The notes under the pieces were generated by a model, which made no database searches, was not told the origin of the DNA, and was given only the letters and a program-made list of their open reading frames with translations. A DNA stretch of 12,232 nt from Candidatus Sigynarchaeota archaeon. GTDB taxonomy: Archaea > Asgardarchaeota > Lokiarchaeia > Sigynarchaeales > Sigynarchaeaceae. The stretch spans positions 1 through 12,232 of the forward strand of contig JAUQYW010000111.1 in NCBI GenBank assembly GCA_030587525.1, read 5' to 3'. Shown here piece after piece: positions 5,908 through 12,232 of this stretch (its first letter is position 1; the number at the start of each line of letters is the position of its first letter). The translations under genes and the position numbers were made by a program.

Positions 5908-8022
5908 TTAAAAATCGTCGACGTGGGAGTCGTACACCGCCGCTAGCTCGCGGTCGAGGGTGGCACCGGTTCCTGGGGTCTTTTGCACGTGCGTGACCAG
6001 CGCGTCGGAGAGGCTTTCCAGGTAGTCCTTCAATTTCTGGGTGGAGAACCGTGTGCGATCCATGAAGGCTTGCAGCTTCCGCGACTTGCTAATGTCAAGG
6101 GTGCTCCAGGTTTTCGCCTTGGGATCGTATGCAGCCAAGGTGTTTATAGGGTTGTTCCCGCCATCCTGGACGAACTCGGCGATCTCGACGAGCTTGCGCT
6201 CCCCGCTTTCAAACTTTTTCACGAGCACGACGAAGTCCATGTCGTCGATGCACGTCGCATCGATGCCAAAGTGGATGCGCAGGCGGGTCAAGAAGGACGC
6301 CACGGTGTTCGAGTGGGTCGTCTGCATGCCCTTGAGCCCGACGGCCAGGCAATGAAACAGCGCCTCGGTCTCCTCCCGCGTCAATATCTCGCCGAGGATG
6401 AGGATGTCGGGCGTTCGGTGCAGCAAGTTCTTGATTATGTCGGCCTTGTCCTCCTTCTTGGCCACGCGGTACTTGACCTGGTGGAACACCGCCAGGTCCT
6501 GGTTGATCGTCTCGACCTCATCTTCCACGTAAACCTTGCGGAAGCTCTTCGGGTAGAGCAAGTCGAGCGCGTTGAGCAGCGTCGTCTTCCCGGAATCGGG
6601 CCTGCCGATGATGGTCAGGTTGTGCCGCGTCTGGATGCAGAAGATCAAGAAGGCGGCCAGCTCCACGGGGAGCGTGCCGAACCGGATCAAGTCCGTGATG
6701 GTGAAGACCTTCTTGCTCAAGCGGCGGATGTCGAGGGTAAATTCGTTGAAGCTCAGGGGCTTGACGTCGAGGTTCAAGCGGATGTAAAAGAACTGGTTCG
6801 CTATCACGCACTTGATCGTCGGGTACAAGTCATTCAGGTTCCGGTTCGTCTCGAAGCGGACCCGGCTGATCAGCGAGCGGATATCCTGCTCGGTCAAGGT
6901 GATCGACGTCTTGCATTTCTGGTACCGCACGTGGTGCAGGTACAGGGTCGCCCCGGGTGCATCGAGGAAGATCTCCTCGATGTTGTCGTCGACGAGGAGC
7001 GGGAACAGCTTTTCGAGCCCGAGGGCCGAGAAGGCGACGAGGTGGACGATCGTGTCGAGATCGTGGCCATGAACTTGTTTCAACTCGCGGGTGACCAGCG
7101 GGGTGATCTTTTTCAAGATCCGGTCCAGGATGTCGTTGAACCGCTGCTGCTTGAGCATCGCTGGATCTGCTTCGAGAGCCTTCTTCACGGTCGCCTTGAC
7201 CATGTCGAGGAGCGAGCACGAGAATGGCAGCCGCAGCGACACGGCATACGACATCTCCATGGCATCGCCCGTGGGACGGATCTCCGCGAGGAGGATGCCG
7301 GCAGGATCCACGTTGTACGCGTGCACGGGTTCGACCTGGACACGATCCTTCCGGAGCTGGTCTTGCCGGGCGACCTCCACGCCGAGCAAGGCGAAGTTCA
7401 GCGGGTTGAAATCCTTCCTGGCGGCGAGGTCGTCCAGGCTGATATCGGTCAAGATGACTTGCTTCATGATCGCCGTGCCCTCGATCGCGCGGATGGCAGA
7501 GGTCACGAGTCGCGTGCTTGCTTTCAAGCACTTGCGGCATTTCGGATTGTGGGTCAAGAAGGCCTTGATGCGCTTTAACAAGGCGAGGTATTGCAAGAGA
7601 TGCATCTTGTAGTAACTGGCCGACAGGAAACCAACGTTCCCGATGACGTCGTGGACCATGCAGCTTGCCAGCCCTTCGCGGCATCCCTCGGTTAAGTTCC
7701 GGGTAATCACCGCGTTGACCCGATCCAGCAGCTTGTCCTTGTCCACGAGATCTTGCAAGAGTGCTATCTCGCGATCCGAAAGGTAAATGCCGGTGTCGGA
7801 CGTGATCGCGGTGATGTCGTCACCAGATCCGGTGATGACCGTGTTCACGATGCACGTCGTGAAGATCTCGTTGGAAAAATCGGGGACCGTGCAGCGCTTG
7901 CATCGCGTGCAGTCGAGTTCCAGCCGCCACGCGGCGCCGTCTGGCATTTTCCGGCATATTCCCTTGAAATCGAATGGCTTCGAAGTGTTTTTGGCTCGTG
8001 CTTTCACGGTCGATCTCGCCAT
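5908..8022 (-). CDS. Type II/IV secretion system ATPase (GspE/FlaI/TadA-like)
   Basis: The ATPase expected to power the adjacent T2SF platform at the inner face of the membrane. The longest frame begins at GTG 8052 (714 residues; numbering below uses it). A TTTAAATA box at 8058-8065 predicts transcription starting near 8035, inside that extension, so the ATG at 8022 (704 residues) is preferred. An N-terminal cysteine cluster (C48, C51, C54, plus C172 and C175) fits the CxxC-bearing N-domain I associate with archaeal secretion ATPases and may bind metal. An N2-type domain occupies about 340-460. The C-terminal RecA-like core has Walker A GRPDSGKTT at 483-491, Walker B-like PDILILGE at 548-555, and the His box QTTHSNT at 577-583. 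The residue after GEI is leucine rather than the usual arginine. About 80 residues follow the core and include a helical C-terminal tail. Pilus extension, secretion or adhesion are all possible jobs. Confidence 0.88.
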   Translation of the reverse strand: MARSTVKARAKNTSKPFDFKGICRKMPDGAAWRLELDCTRCKRCTVPDFSNEIFTTCIVNTVITGSGDDITAITSDTGIYLSDREIALLQDLVDKDKLLDRVNAVITRNLTEGCREGLASCMVHDVIGNVGFLSASYYKMHLLQYLALLKRIKAFLTHNPKCRKCLKASTRLVTSAIRAIEGTAIMKQVILTDISLDDLAARKDFNPLNFALLGVEVARQDQLRKDRVQVEPVHAYNVDPAGILLAEIRPTGDAMEMSYAVSLRLPFSCSLLDMVKATVKKALEADPAMLKQQRFNDILDRILKKITPLVTRELKQVHGHDLDTIVHLVAFSALGLEKLFPLLVDDNIEEIFLDAPGATLYLHHVRYQKCKTSITLTEQDIRSLISRVRFETNRNLNDLYPTIKCVIANQFFYIRLNLDVKPLSFNEFTLDIRRLSKKVFTITDLIRFGTLPVELAAFLIFCIQTRHNLTIIGRPDSGKTTLLNALDLLYPKSFRKVYVEDEVETINQDLAVFHQVKYRVAKKEDKADIIKNLLHRTPDILILGEILTREETEALFHCLAVGLKGMQTTHSNTVASFLTRLRIHFGIDATCIDDMDFVVLVKKFESGERKLVEIAEFVQDGGNNPINTLAAYDPKAKTWSTLDISKSRKLQAFMDRTRFSTQKLKDYLESLSDALVTHVQKTPGTGATLDRELAAVYDSHVDDF

Positions 8023-8057
8023 TGAAACGTTGAATTCGATTTTGGATGGCACCAGGA

Positions 8058-8065
8058 TATTTAAA
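8058..8065 (-). promoter_or_regulatory. Box A of the ATPase gene
   Basis: The coding strand reads CACTTTAAATATCC, a near-ideal archaeal TATA box. Its centre is about 26 bases upstream of position 8035, which places the likely transcript start downstream of the GTG at 8052 and 13 or so bases before the ATG at 8022. This decides the start of the ATPase in favour of 8022, unless the gene is read only from the promoter further upstream. Confidence 0.55.
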
Positions 8066-8097
8066 GTGGCTCTATTTACCCGCGATCGTCTTGCAAA

Positions 8098-8334
8098 TCA
8101 ATCGCATATAACGGCCTTGAGCAAGTTCACCATGATGAATGCAGCGATGACCGTGGCAAGCAAGAGCACGGCTTTCCTGAGCGGTGGAACGATCGATGCA
8201 GCATTCGCGAGGAGAAAGAAGACGACGATGAGGTATGGAATGGCATACACGACCGTCGCCACGATGTCCGTGCTCATGCATTCGAGTAAGAAGACGACCA
8301 TGAAGAGCACCACTATCAAGAACACAACCATCAT
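8098..8334 (-). CDS. Small three-helix membrane protein (78 aa)
   Basis: A 78-residue, very hydrophobic protein with three likely transmembrane helices at about 2-18, 24-45 and 55-74. The only charged residues are few and lie in the loops (ECMSTD, PPLRK) and near the end. I recognise no family. The start at 8334 is supported by GGTGA about 7 bases upstream, a good match to the archaeal anti-Shine-Dalgarno sequence, and by a TATA-like element near 8401-8415. An alternative ATG at 8277 would remove the first helix. It is the first gene of the secretion-like cluster, ends about 75 bases before the ATPase start and is on the same strand, so a membrane accessory role in that system is likely but unproven. 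Confidence 0.6.
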   Translation of the reverse strand: MMVVFLIVVLFMVVFLLECMSTDIVATVVYAIPYLIVVFFLLANAASIVPPLRKAVLLLATVIAAFIMVNLLKAVICD

Positions 8335-8400
8335 TGTGGTTCACCACGACGAATAATCGATTCCAGCTAGAAACCAGCCAAGTTTGAAATTCAGATTGGA

Positions 8401-8415
8401 TAAAAGTATTTAACT
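8401..8415 (-). promoter_or_regulatory. Putative promoter of the pilus/secretion cluster
   Basis: The coding strand reads AGTTAAATACTTTTATCC, AT-rich and TATA-like, about 70-75 bases before the ATG at 8334. It implies a leader of about 45 bases that includes the GGTGA ribosome-binding site. The stretch 8335-8464 shows no gene. Confidence 0.4.
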
Positions 8416-8442
8416 ATCGATAAATCAAGGTAATCTCATTTT

Positions 8443-8461
8443 CTTGGTTTAGGAATCCAAG
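8443..8461. terminator. Weak hairpin after the exonuclease gene
   Basis: CTTGG and CCAAG, five-base arms around a nine-base loop, begin 4 bases past the exonuclease stop codon. On the minus strand it is followed by AAACCAAGAAAA rather than a T-run, so it is a poor intrinsic terminator. It is offered only as the sole structure at the end of the cas operon. Confidence 0.2.
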
Positions 8462-8464
8462 CGT

Positions 8465-9592
8465 TCAAACTTGAAGAGCATGAATACGCACATCACCTGA
8501 AACATGCCCTTTAAGGATATTTGCGCGTCGTTCCATGAGCTTTCTTTTCAAGATAGTTCCATCTCCGTGCAAAAAGATCAAGTCCGAAGGAGAGCATTTC
8601 TCGATGAATGAAATCAACTCTGAAAAGCTCGCGTGATCGCTCAAGGGAAATCCCGCATCCACGTTCCATCTTGAAAGCCAGCGTTCATCGAGTGTCCAGC
8701 CAGAGAACACCGCCCGGCGGCATTGAACCGCGTCGATCTTCTGGTACCGGTCGTTAAACCTGTCCCCAAGCGGGAGAATGAGAATCCACCGGGAGTCCCG
8801 CTCGAGAAACTTGCCCCGGCTATATTTTTTGTAAGGTTCGCAAGCCGGTAGCGGGATACCAGCGGATCGATACACGTCCGCGATAGCACATGTCTCTTCA
8901 TCACAAATGATCGTGCATTCCTCGGAGAATCTCGCGAGCAGTGAGAGTATTTCTTGATTTTTGCCGAGCGCATAACCATATAACACGACCGGACCTTTTT
9001 GCAGCGAATCTGCAATCCAATCAATGATCCCTTTTCTAAGCACGTCGATAGGCGGGAACTCGTAGAAGGGCATTCCATAAGTGCATTCGCATGCCAAGAT
9101 ATCACATTTAATAGGTGTAAGAGGAGGTATCAATCCATTTTTGCGCGTGATAAAATCGCCCGTGTAGAGAAATCGAACATGCTCAGGAGACTCTTTCTCC
9201 GTATCCGCGACAACCAAGGCACGTGAACCGAGCACGTGCCCTGATGGAACCATCTTGATGCAGAGGTTTTGCAACTGCGGTGAGGAGAAGATTTCACTGT
9301 CTTGCAACCGCCACGAGCCTATTTTTAAAGGAAATCTTGCCCTCAGCAATTGCGCTGTTTGATTGGATGTTATCAAGACCGGGATTTCATTTCGAGATTC
9401 ATTACCCATGTTATTTTCTGATGACATGAGTGATCTTACGTGATCAAGGTGCGCGTGAGAGATGAACGTCGTGCACCTCGAGAAATCCCCTGAGTCGATA
9501 TTGATACGAAATCTTGTGTGGGGAAATGAAAGCGAAATGTCACGCGCGTGAAATTCTACAAGGAACTCGTTATTCTGAACAATCGTGAGCAA
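8465..9592 (-). CDS. Metallo-beta-lactamase/beta-CASP exonuclease in the cas operon
   Basis: A 375-residue protein of the MBL-fold RNA/DNA exonuclease group (COG1236-like; it resembles the bacterial ligase-associated DNA exonuclease layout). The metal and catalytic motifs are complete: HAHLDH at 46-51, the GH of GHVLGS (H119), GD at 145-146, beta-CASP motif A in ECTYG (E169), the GYALGK segment at 206-211, PLSDHASF at 316-323 (D319, H320) and H342. Hydrolysis of a phosphodiester backbone from an end is the expected chemistry; whether on DNA or RNA is open. It starts 6 bases after the cas4 stop, with GAGAGG overlapping that stop, so it is almost certainly co-transcribed and probably co-translated with cas4. 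The start is TTG 9592; no in-frame ATG occurs before residue 56, which is beyond the first motif. The position suggests trimming of prespacer DNA ends or another step in spacer acquisition. An unrelated housekeeping RNase caught in the operon is the main alternative. Confidence 0.85.
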   Translation of the reverse strand: MLTIVQNNEFLVEFHARDISLSFPHTRFRINIDSGDFSRCTTFISHAHLDHVRSLMSSENNMGNESRNEIPVLITSNQTAQLLRARFPLKIGSWRLQDSEIFSSPQLQNLCIKMVPSGHVLGSRALVVADTEKESPEHVRFLYTGDFITRKNGLIPPLTPIKCDILACECTYGMPFYEFPPIDVLRKGIIDWIADSLQKGPVVLYGYALGKNQEILSLLARFSEECTIICDEETCAIADVYRSAGIPLPACEPYKKYSRGKFLERDSRWILILPLGDRFNDRYQKIDAVQCRRAVFSGWTLDERWLSRWNVDAGFPLSDHASFSELISFIEKCSPSDLIFLHGDGTILKRKLMERRANILKGHVSGDVRIHALQV

Positions 9593-9598
9593 AACCTC

Positions 9599-10231
9599 TC
9601 AAGCGTGTAAACAATAACCCCAGAATTCACAATCGACGCATTTACCCGCATGTATGGTGGGTTCAGGAAAAATCTCGAGTCGTATTGTTTCCCGGATGTC
9701 CTTGAGCAATTTTAAAAGCATTTGCCTGTCATCGAACGTGATCGGAACGAAATAGTCCACGCCAGCATCCACGTACCGCACCCGCGCCCTAGATACCAGC
9801 ATATCGAAAGCTTCTTCCAGGAGCAAGGCCTGGGCGATGAATTGATATTTGTGGTGTTCCAGATCGCGATTATCGGGTTCCCCTGGTCCATGACCAGACT
9901 TGATCTCGACAGGATAAATCTCGCTGCCAGTGAATTCGAAAGCATCGAGCAGCGCGCCATAGCCGAGCTTCACGCTTTGCAACCAAATATTATGATACGT
10001 TTCGATCGCACCTTGAATATCAACACCTCGTTTCCGTGCTTTCTGTTCGTGAATTTCTTCCCCGCGTTCCATCTTGTACGTCTTTATTGGCCATATTCCC
10101 ATCACGTGGCGAAAATACAAGATTCGCTTGCAATACACGTATTGGCGGATATCCTCGGCCATTACCATGATACCATCGTGCTCCAAAAGCAAAGCTTGTT
10201 CCTCGGACAAGTCCGGTTTCTTTTTATCCAT
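9599..10231 (-). CDS. cas4: CRISPR-associated exonuclease Cas4
   Basis: A 210-residue Cas4 with all expected elements. The first iron-sulfur cysteine is in YCKRILYFRH (C34). The RecB-like nuclease core has RGEEIHE (H61), GALLDAF (D96) and YPVEIKSG (E109, K111). Three C-terminal cysteines, CVDCEFWGYC (C198, C201, C207), complete a 4Fe-4S cluster site. In known systems Cas4 joins Cas1-Cas2, recognises the PAM end of prespacers and trims it. It starts at the ATG 22 bases after cas2. About 25 residues precede the usual Cas4 start, and M22 or M24 could be alternative starts; a GGAG lies 11 bases before the ATG at 10231, a little far but usable. It is followed at 6 bases by the MBL exonuclease gene. 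No key residue is missing. Confidence 0.95.
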   Translation of the reverse strand: MDKKKPDLSEEQALLLEHDGIMVMAEDIRQYVYCKRILYFRHVMGIWPIKTYKMERGEEIHEQKARKRGVDIQGAIETYHNIWLQSVKLGYGALLDAFEFTGSEIYPVEIKSGHGPGEPDNRDLEHHKYQFIAQALLLEEAFDMLVSRARVRYVDAGVDYFVPITFDDRQMLLKLLKDIRETIRLEIFPEPTIHAGKCVDCEFWGYCLHA

Positions 10232-10253
10232 GGATATCCAAACTCCATCTTGT

Positions 10254-10565
10254 TCAAGTTATCAGTATGTTCGATGGGATGCCCGTCTTTGCATTGCCCG
10301 GCTTGTAGTTGCAATTATTGATGCGGAACGTGCCTTGTGCACAAGAAGTGCAGAGTGGAAAGAAACGAATGTCAGCCGGGACAAGGTTATTCTTGAGCAT
10401 CGATTCGAGCTTGAGCTTGCAAGCCTGAACCGTGTTGTTGGTTCGATCCCCGACGAAGACCGAGTATTGGATGCGAAAGAAACCGAAATTCGACAATGTT
10501 TTCGCCACCTTCAACCGCCATTCATCATGCGTCGCGGGAACGTCGTAAGTTATGACCCAAAACAT
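10254..10565 (-). CDS. cas2: CRISPR-associated Cas2
   Basis: A 103-residue Cas2 of the small ferredoxin-fold family that dimerises and bridges two Cas1 dimers in the spacer integrase. MFWVITYDVP places the conserved aspartate at residue 8, and RIQYSVFVGD is the typical second strand. DIRFFPLC begins the closing strand. A tail of about 25 residues, with cysteines in LCTSC and NNC, follows the core and is likely to contact Cas1. The ATG at 10565 is preceded by GGGTG at 7 bases. The gene lies 24 bases after cas1 and 22 before cas4, so the three form one transcript. Confidence 0.95.
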   Translation of the reverse strand: MFWVITYDVPATHDEWRLKVAKTLSNFGFFRIQYSVFVGDRTNNTVQACKLKLESMLKNNLVPADIRFFPLCTSCAQGTFRINNCNYKPGNAKTGIPSNILIT

Positions 10566-10589
10566 GTGTTTACACCCTTTCTAGCGCGA

Positions 10590-11885
10590 TCACCAGTCCA
10601 TCACATGGGGCGTGTATTCTGGGGATTGGCCGAGCAAGAATTTTGAGAGGTCGCGAGATTGCTTGATGATGTCCTTGTAATAATTCTTGTCCGCTGCTTT
10701 CGCCGCCTCGTCTGGTCGCAGCGGCGCTACTCGCTTGACAAGCCGCGTGACGAATATATTTCGCCCTGCCTCTGTGAGTAGCACGCCGGTCGACGTGCTC
10801 AGGAAATGAGTTGGCTTGATGATACCTTTCGTGACCAGGGAAATTATAAGCTTGTCCACGACAGGCTGGCGGAATTCCTCCATCATGTCCAAGACAAGGG
10901 ATGGCTTGCCGGAGCGATCGGCGTGCAAGAATCCTGCAAATGGTTCCAATCCGACCGCAGCAATTCCAAGAGTGATGTAACCTTGAAGAATCGTATACCC
11001 GAAGCTGAGCATCGCATTGACAGGGTCCCTTGGTGGTCGACGGTTGCGACCTGAAAAATTGAAGACCGGTGGAATGATCTTTTCAAGCGCCGAGAAATAT
11101 TCTTTAGAACCATCTCCCTCGATGCCCATGAGATTGAACCTATTTACCACGGGATCAACTGCGTATTTCAAGACATCAATTTTTTTGCTTCCGTCCCGGA
11201 TTGTTTGCGCGATATCACGTAGTGTTTTTTCCAATTCCGGCTTATTCGCGGCCCGGTTCTTTGCTAGCCCGAGTAATATTCTCGCTTTATTTTCAAGAGC
11301 TCCGCCGATAATTCTCTTAGCGATATAAAAGCCACGTTCGCTATCGATTGCTGCAAACTGTTCCTTCCTCACGCGAACCGACCCGTGAGCTGCAAACGGG
11401 TTCAACACGGCTATCGGCTTGTTTTTTTCGGTGAAGATGACAGGCACGGCGTTTTTGGCAAGATGCTGGAGAACAGGAACCGTGATGCTCACGTTGCCCG
11501 AGATGATGACGCTCGATAACTGGTTGATGGCAACCTGAAAGGTGACAGGTTTCTGATCACCACCCTCTTGCGCTATTCCAGCTTGGTTCTCGGATATCGA
11601 TTCCTCAGCATTATCAGAGAGATCATTATTTTTTGTGGGGATAACCTCGCTCTCAGCATCATCTGAAGGATTTACTTTGTCCTGGATGGCAAGCGTTGCT
11701 TGAATCAAGTTCCCTTTTTTATTCTTGCGGTTCTCATCGTTTGATATTTGCTTTTCATGATCTACGGCTTTATCGGATTTCGTGGAACGTGAAGTCGTTT
11801 CTGGCTTTAATGGTGGAATGTAGACCTTCAAGGATTCTTGAACGCGTTTGACCGTCGTTCCCGGGACATGCAAAGTCAGAATCAT
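10590..11885 (-). CDS. cas1: CRISPR-associated integrase Cas1 with N-terminal insertion
   Basis: A 431-residue Cas1, longer than the common 320-340, the catalytic subunit that inserts new spacers. The metal-binding residues are present: E256 in GIEGDGSKEYF, H321 in GFLHADR, and D333 with E336 in LVLDMMEEFR. The N-terminal beta domain is split. The first strands (residues 1-25, LTLHVPGT...VYIPP) are followed by about 87 residues of charged, low-complexity sequence (about 26-112, rich in K, E, D, N, S), after which the fold resumes with QLSSVIISGNVSITVPVLQHL, the usual second half. The insertion keeps frame and looks disordered. ATG 11885 has GTGA 8 bases upstream and a TATA-like element about 40 bases upstream. 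First gene of cas1-cas2-cas4-exonuclease. The subtype cannot be decided without the effector genes. Confidence 0.95.
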   Translation of the reverse strand: MILTLHVPGTTVKRVQESLKVYIPPLKPETTSRSTKSDKAVDHEKQISNDENRKNKKGNLIQATLAIQDKVNPSDDAESEVIPTKNNDLSDNAEESISENQAGIAQEGGDQKPVTFQVAINQLSSVIISGNVSITVPVLQHLAKNAVPVIFTEKNKPIAVLNPFAAHGSVRVRKEQFAAIDSERGFYIAKRIIGGALENKARILLGLAKNRAANKPELEKTLRDIAQTIRDGSKKIDVLKYAVDPVVNRFNLMGIEGDGSKEYFSALEKIIPPVFNFSGRNRRPPRDPVNAMLSFGYTILQGYITLGIAAVGLEPFAGFLHADRSGKPSLVLDMMEEFRQPVVDKLIISLVTKGIIKPTHFLSTSTGVLLTEAGRNIFVTRLVKRVAPLRPDEAAKAADKNYYKDIIKQSRDLSKFLLGQSPEYTPHVMDW

Positions 11886-11919
11886 TCGTTAATTCACTGT
11901 GCTTGAATTTTGTTTAACT

Positions 11920-11931
11920 TTATATTATAAA
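11920..11931 (-). promoter_or_regulatory. Putative promoter of the cas1-cas2-cas4-exonuclease operon
   Basis: The coding strand reads GAATTTATAATATAAAG, strongly TATA-like, ending just beyond the stop of the upstream gene and centred about 40 bases before the cas1 ATG. It predicts a leader of about 15 bases containing the GTGA ribosome-binding site. The operon therefore appears to have its own promoter, although read-through from upstream is possible with only 47 bases between the genes. Confidence 0.5.
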
Positions 11932-11932
11932 T

Positions 11933-12232
11933 TCAATCTATTTTATCGGAACTGCTTTTTTGAGGGCTTTCTGGAATCCAGAACATCTCATCCTTGAACT
12001 TGATATTCATGATGCCCTTGCCGGCTTGATCAAATAGGTATAACTTGATATCCATCGGGGAGACATTCAATGCCTTGGCGGCTTCGCTCACATTCAACGA
12101 TCCACTTGATGAAAGCCACCCCCGGATGATATCTTGGAGAGCCGCGCTGTCAAAGACCCGTGACACGAAAGATGCCACGGGACTTTTTTTAATTTGCTCT
12201 ACCTGTGAATCACGAGCCAAGTCTGGTGATGG
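11933..12232 (-). CDS. 3' part of a winged-helix-like protein upstream of cas1 (partial)
   Basis: The frame is open to the window edge (PSPD precedes a possible TTG start at 12220), so this is probably the C-terminal 99 residues of a longer protein. It contains an amphipathic stretch (VASFVSRVFDSAALQDIIRG) and then a helix-turn-helix-like segment, LNVSEAAKALNVSPMDIKLY, followed by a short wing-like strand pair (KGIMNIKFKDEMFWIPE) and a polar tail. That layout is consistent with a winged helix DNA-binding domain. It is on the same strand as the cas operon, 47 bases upstream. A CRISPR regulator with the DNA-binding domain at the C-terminus (as in Csa3) is one possibility, but nothing in the visible part proves it, and no CARF domain can be seen. 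Confidence 0.6.
   Translation of the reverse strand, partial: PSPDLARDSQVEQIKKSPVASFVSRVFDSAALQDIIRGWLSSSGSLNVSEAAKALNVSPMDIKLYLFDQAGKGIMNIKFKDEMFWIPESPQKSSSDKID

Noticed and set aside
5983..7578. Long open frame (531 codons) on the plus strand opposite the ATPase gene
   Set aside because: It is an antisense shadow caused by biased codon use in the GC-rich ATPase. It has no recognisable domain, and the opposite strand carries clear Walker motifs.
8072..8347. Alternative 91-codon minus-strand frame overlapping the small membrane protein
   Set aside because: The sequence is His/Arg/Cys-rich with no hydrophobic or domain pattern. The 78-residue frame has GGTGA and three clear hydrophobic helices.
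8335..8464. CRISPR leader or array next to the cas operon
   Set aside because: No repeated unit is present. The stretch holds only a TATA-like element and a weak five-base hairpin.

Overview
The window looks archaeal. The supports are an archaeal-type secretion/pilus ATPase with its T2SF membrane platform, TATA-like box A elements (TTTAAATA, TATAAAAA) about 26 bases ahead of start codons with little or no leader, and an archaeal-style cas1-cas2-cas4 adaptation operon. I cannot assign a phylum from the sequence alone. Except for the large repeat protein at 639-3431, every gene is on the minus strand.

Left region (1-4122): two broken IS630-type transposase genes, from different subgroups, flank an AT-richer plus-strand gene. 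That gene encodes a 930-residue protein with an N-terminal calcineurin-like metallophosphoesterase followed by about fourteen tetratricopeptide repeats, which are built from 102-bp DNA repeats. Flanking transposon debris and a different base composition suggest an acquired island. In both transposase remnants the reading frame breaks by -1 at an A-run in the linker between the helix-turn-helix part and the DDE catalytic part.

Middle region (4123-8334, minus strand): a compact type IV filament/secretion-like cluster. In transcription order it holds a 78-residue three-helix membrane protein, a GspE/FlaI/TadA-type ATPase with an N-terminal cysteine cluster, a 62-residue membrane protein, and a FlaJ/TadC-like T2SF platform protein that overlaps the previous gene by ATGA. 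No recognisable class III-signal pilin or prepilin peptidase is present.

Right region (8465-12232, minus strand): a CRISPR adaptation operon. Its promoter lies at the end of a partly visible winged-helix-like gene. The order is cas1 (with a long, low-complexity charged insertion in its N-terminal domain), cas2, cas4, and then, only 6 bases after cas4, a complete metallo-beta-lactamase/beta-CASP exonuclease. No CRISPR array, effector or interference gene lies inside the window. The tight coupling of the MBL exonuclease to cas4 is the most interesting signal and suggests a nuclease used in prespacer processing. This is an inference.
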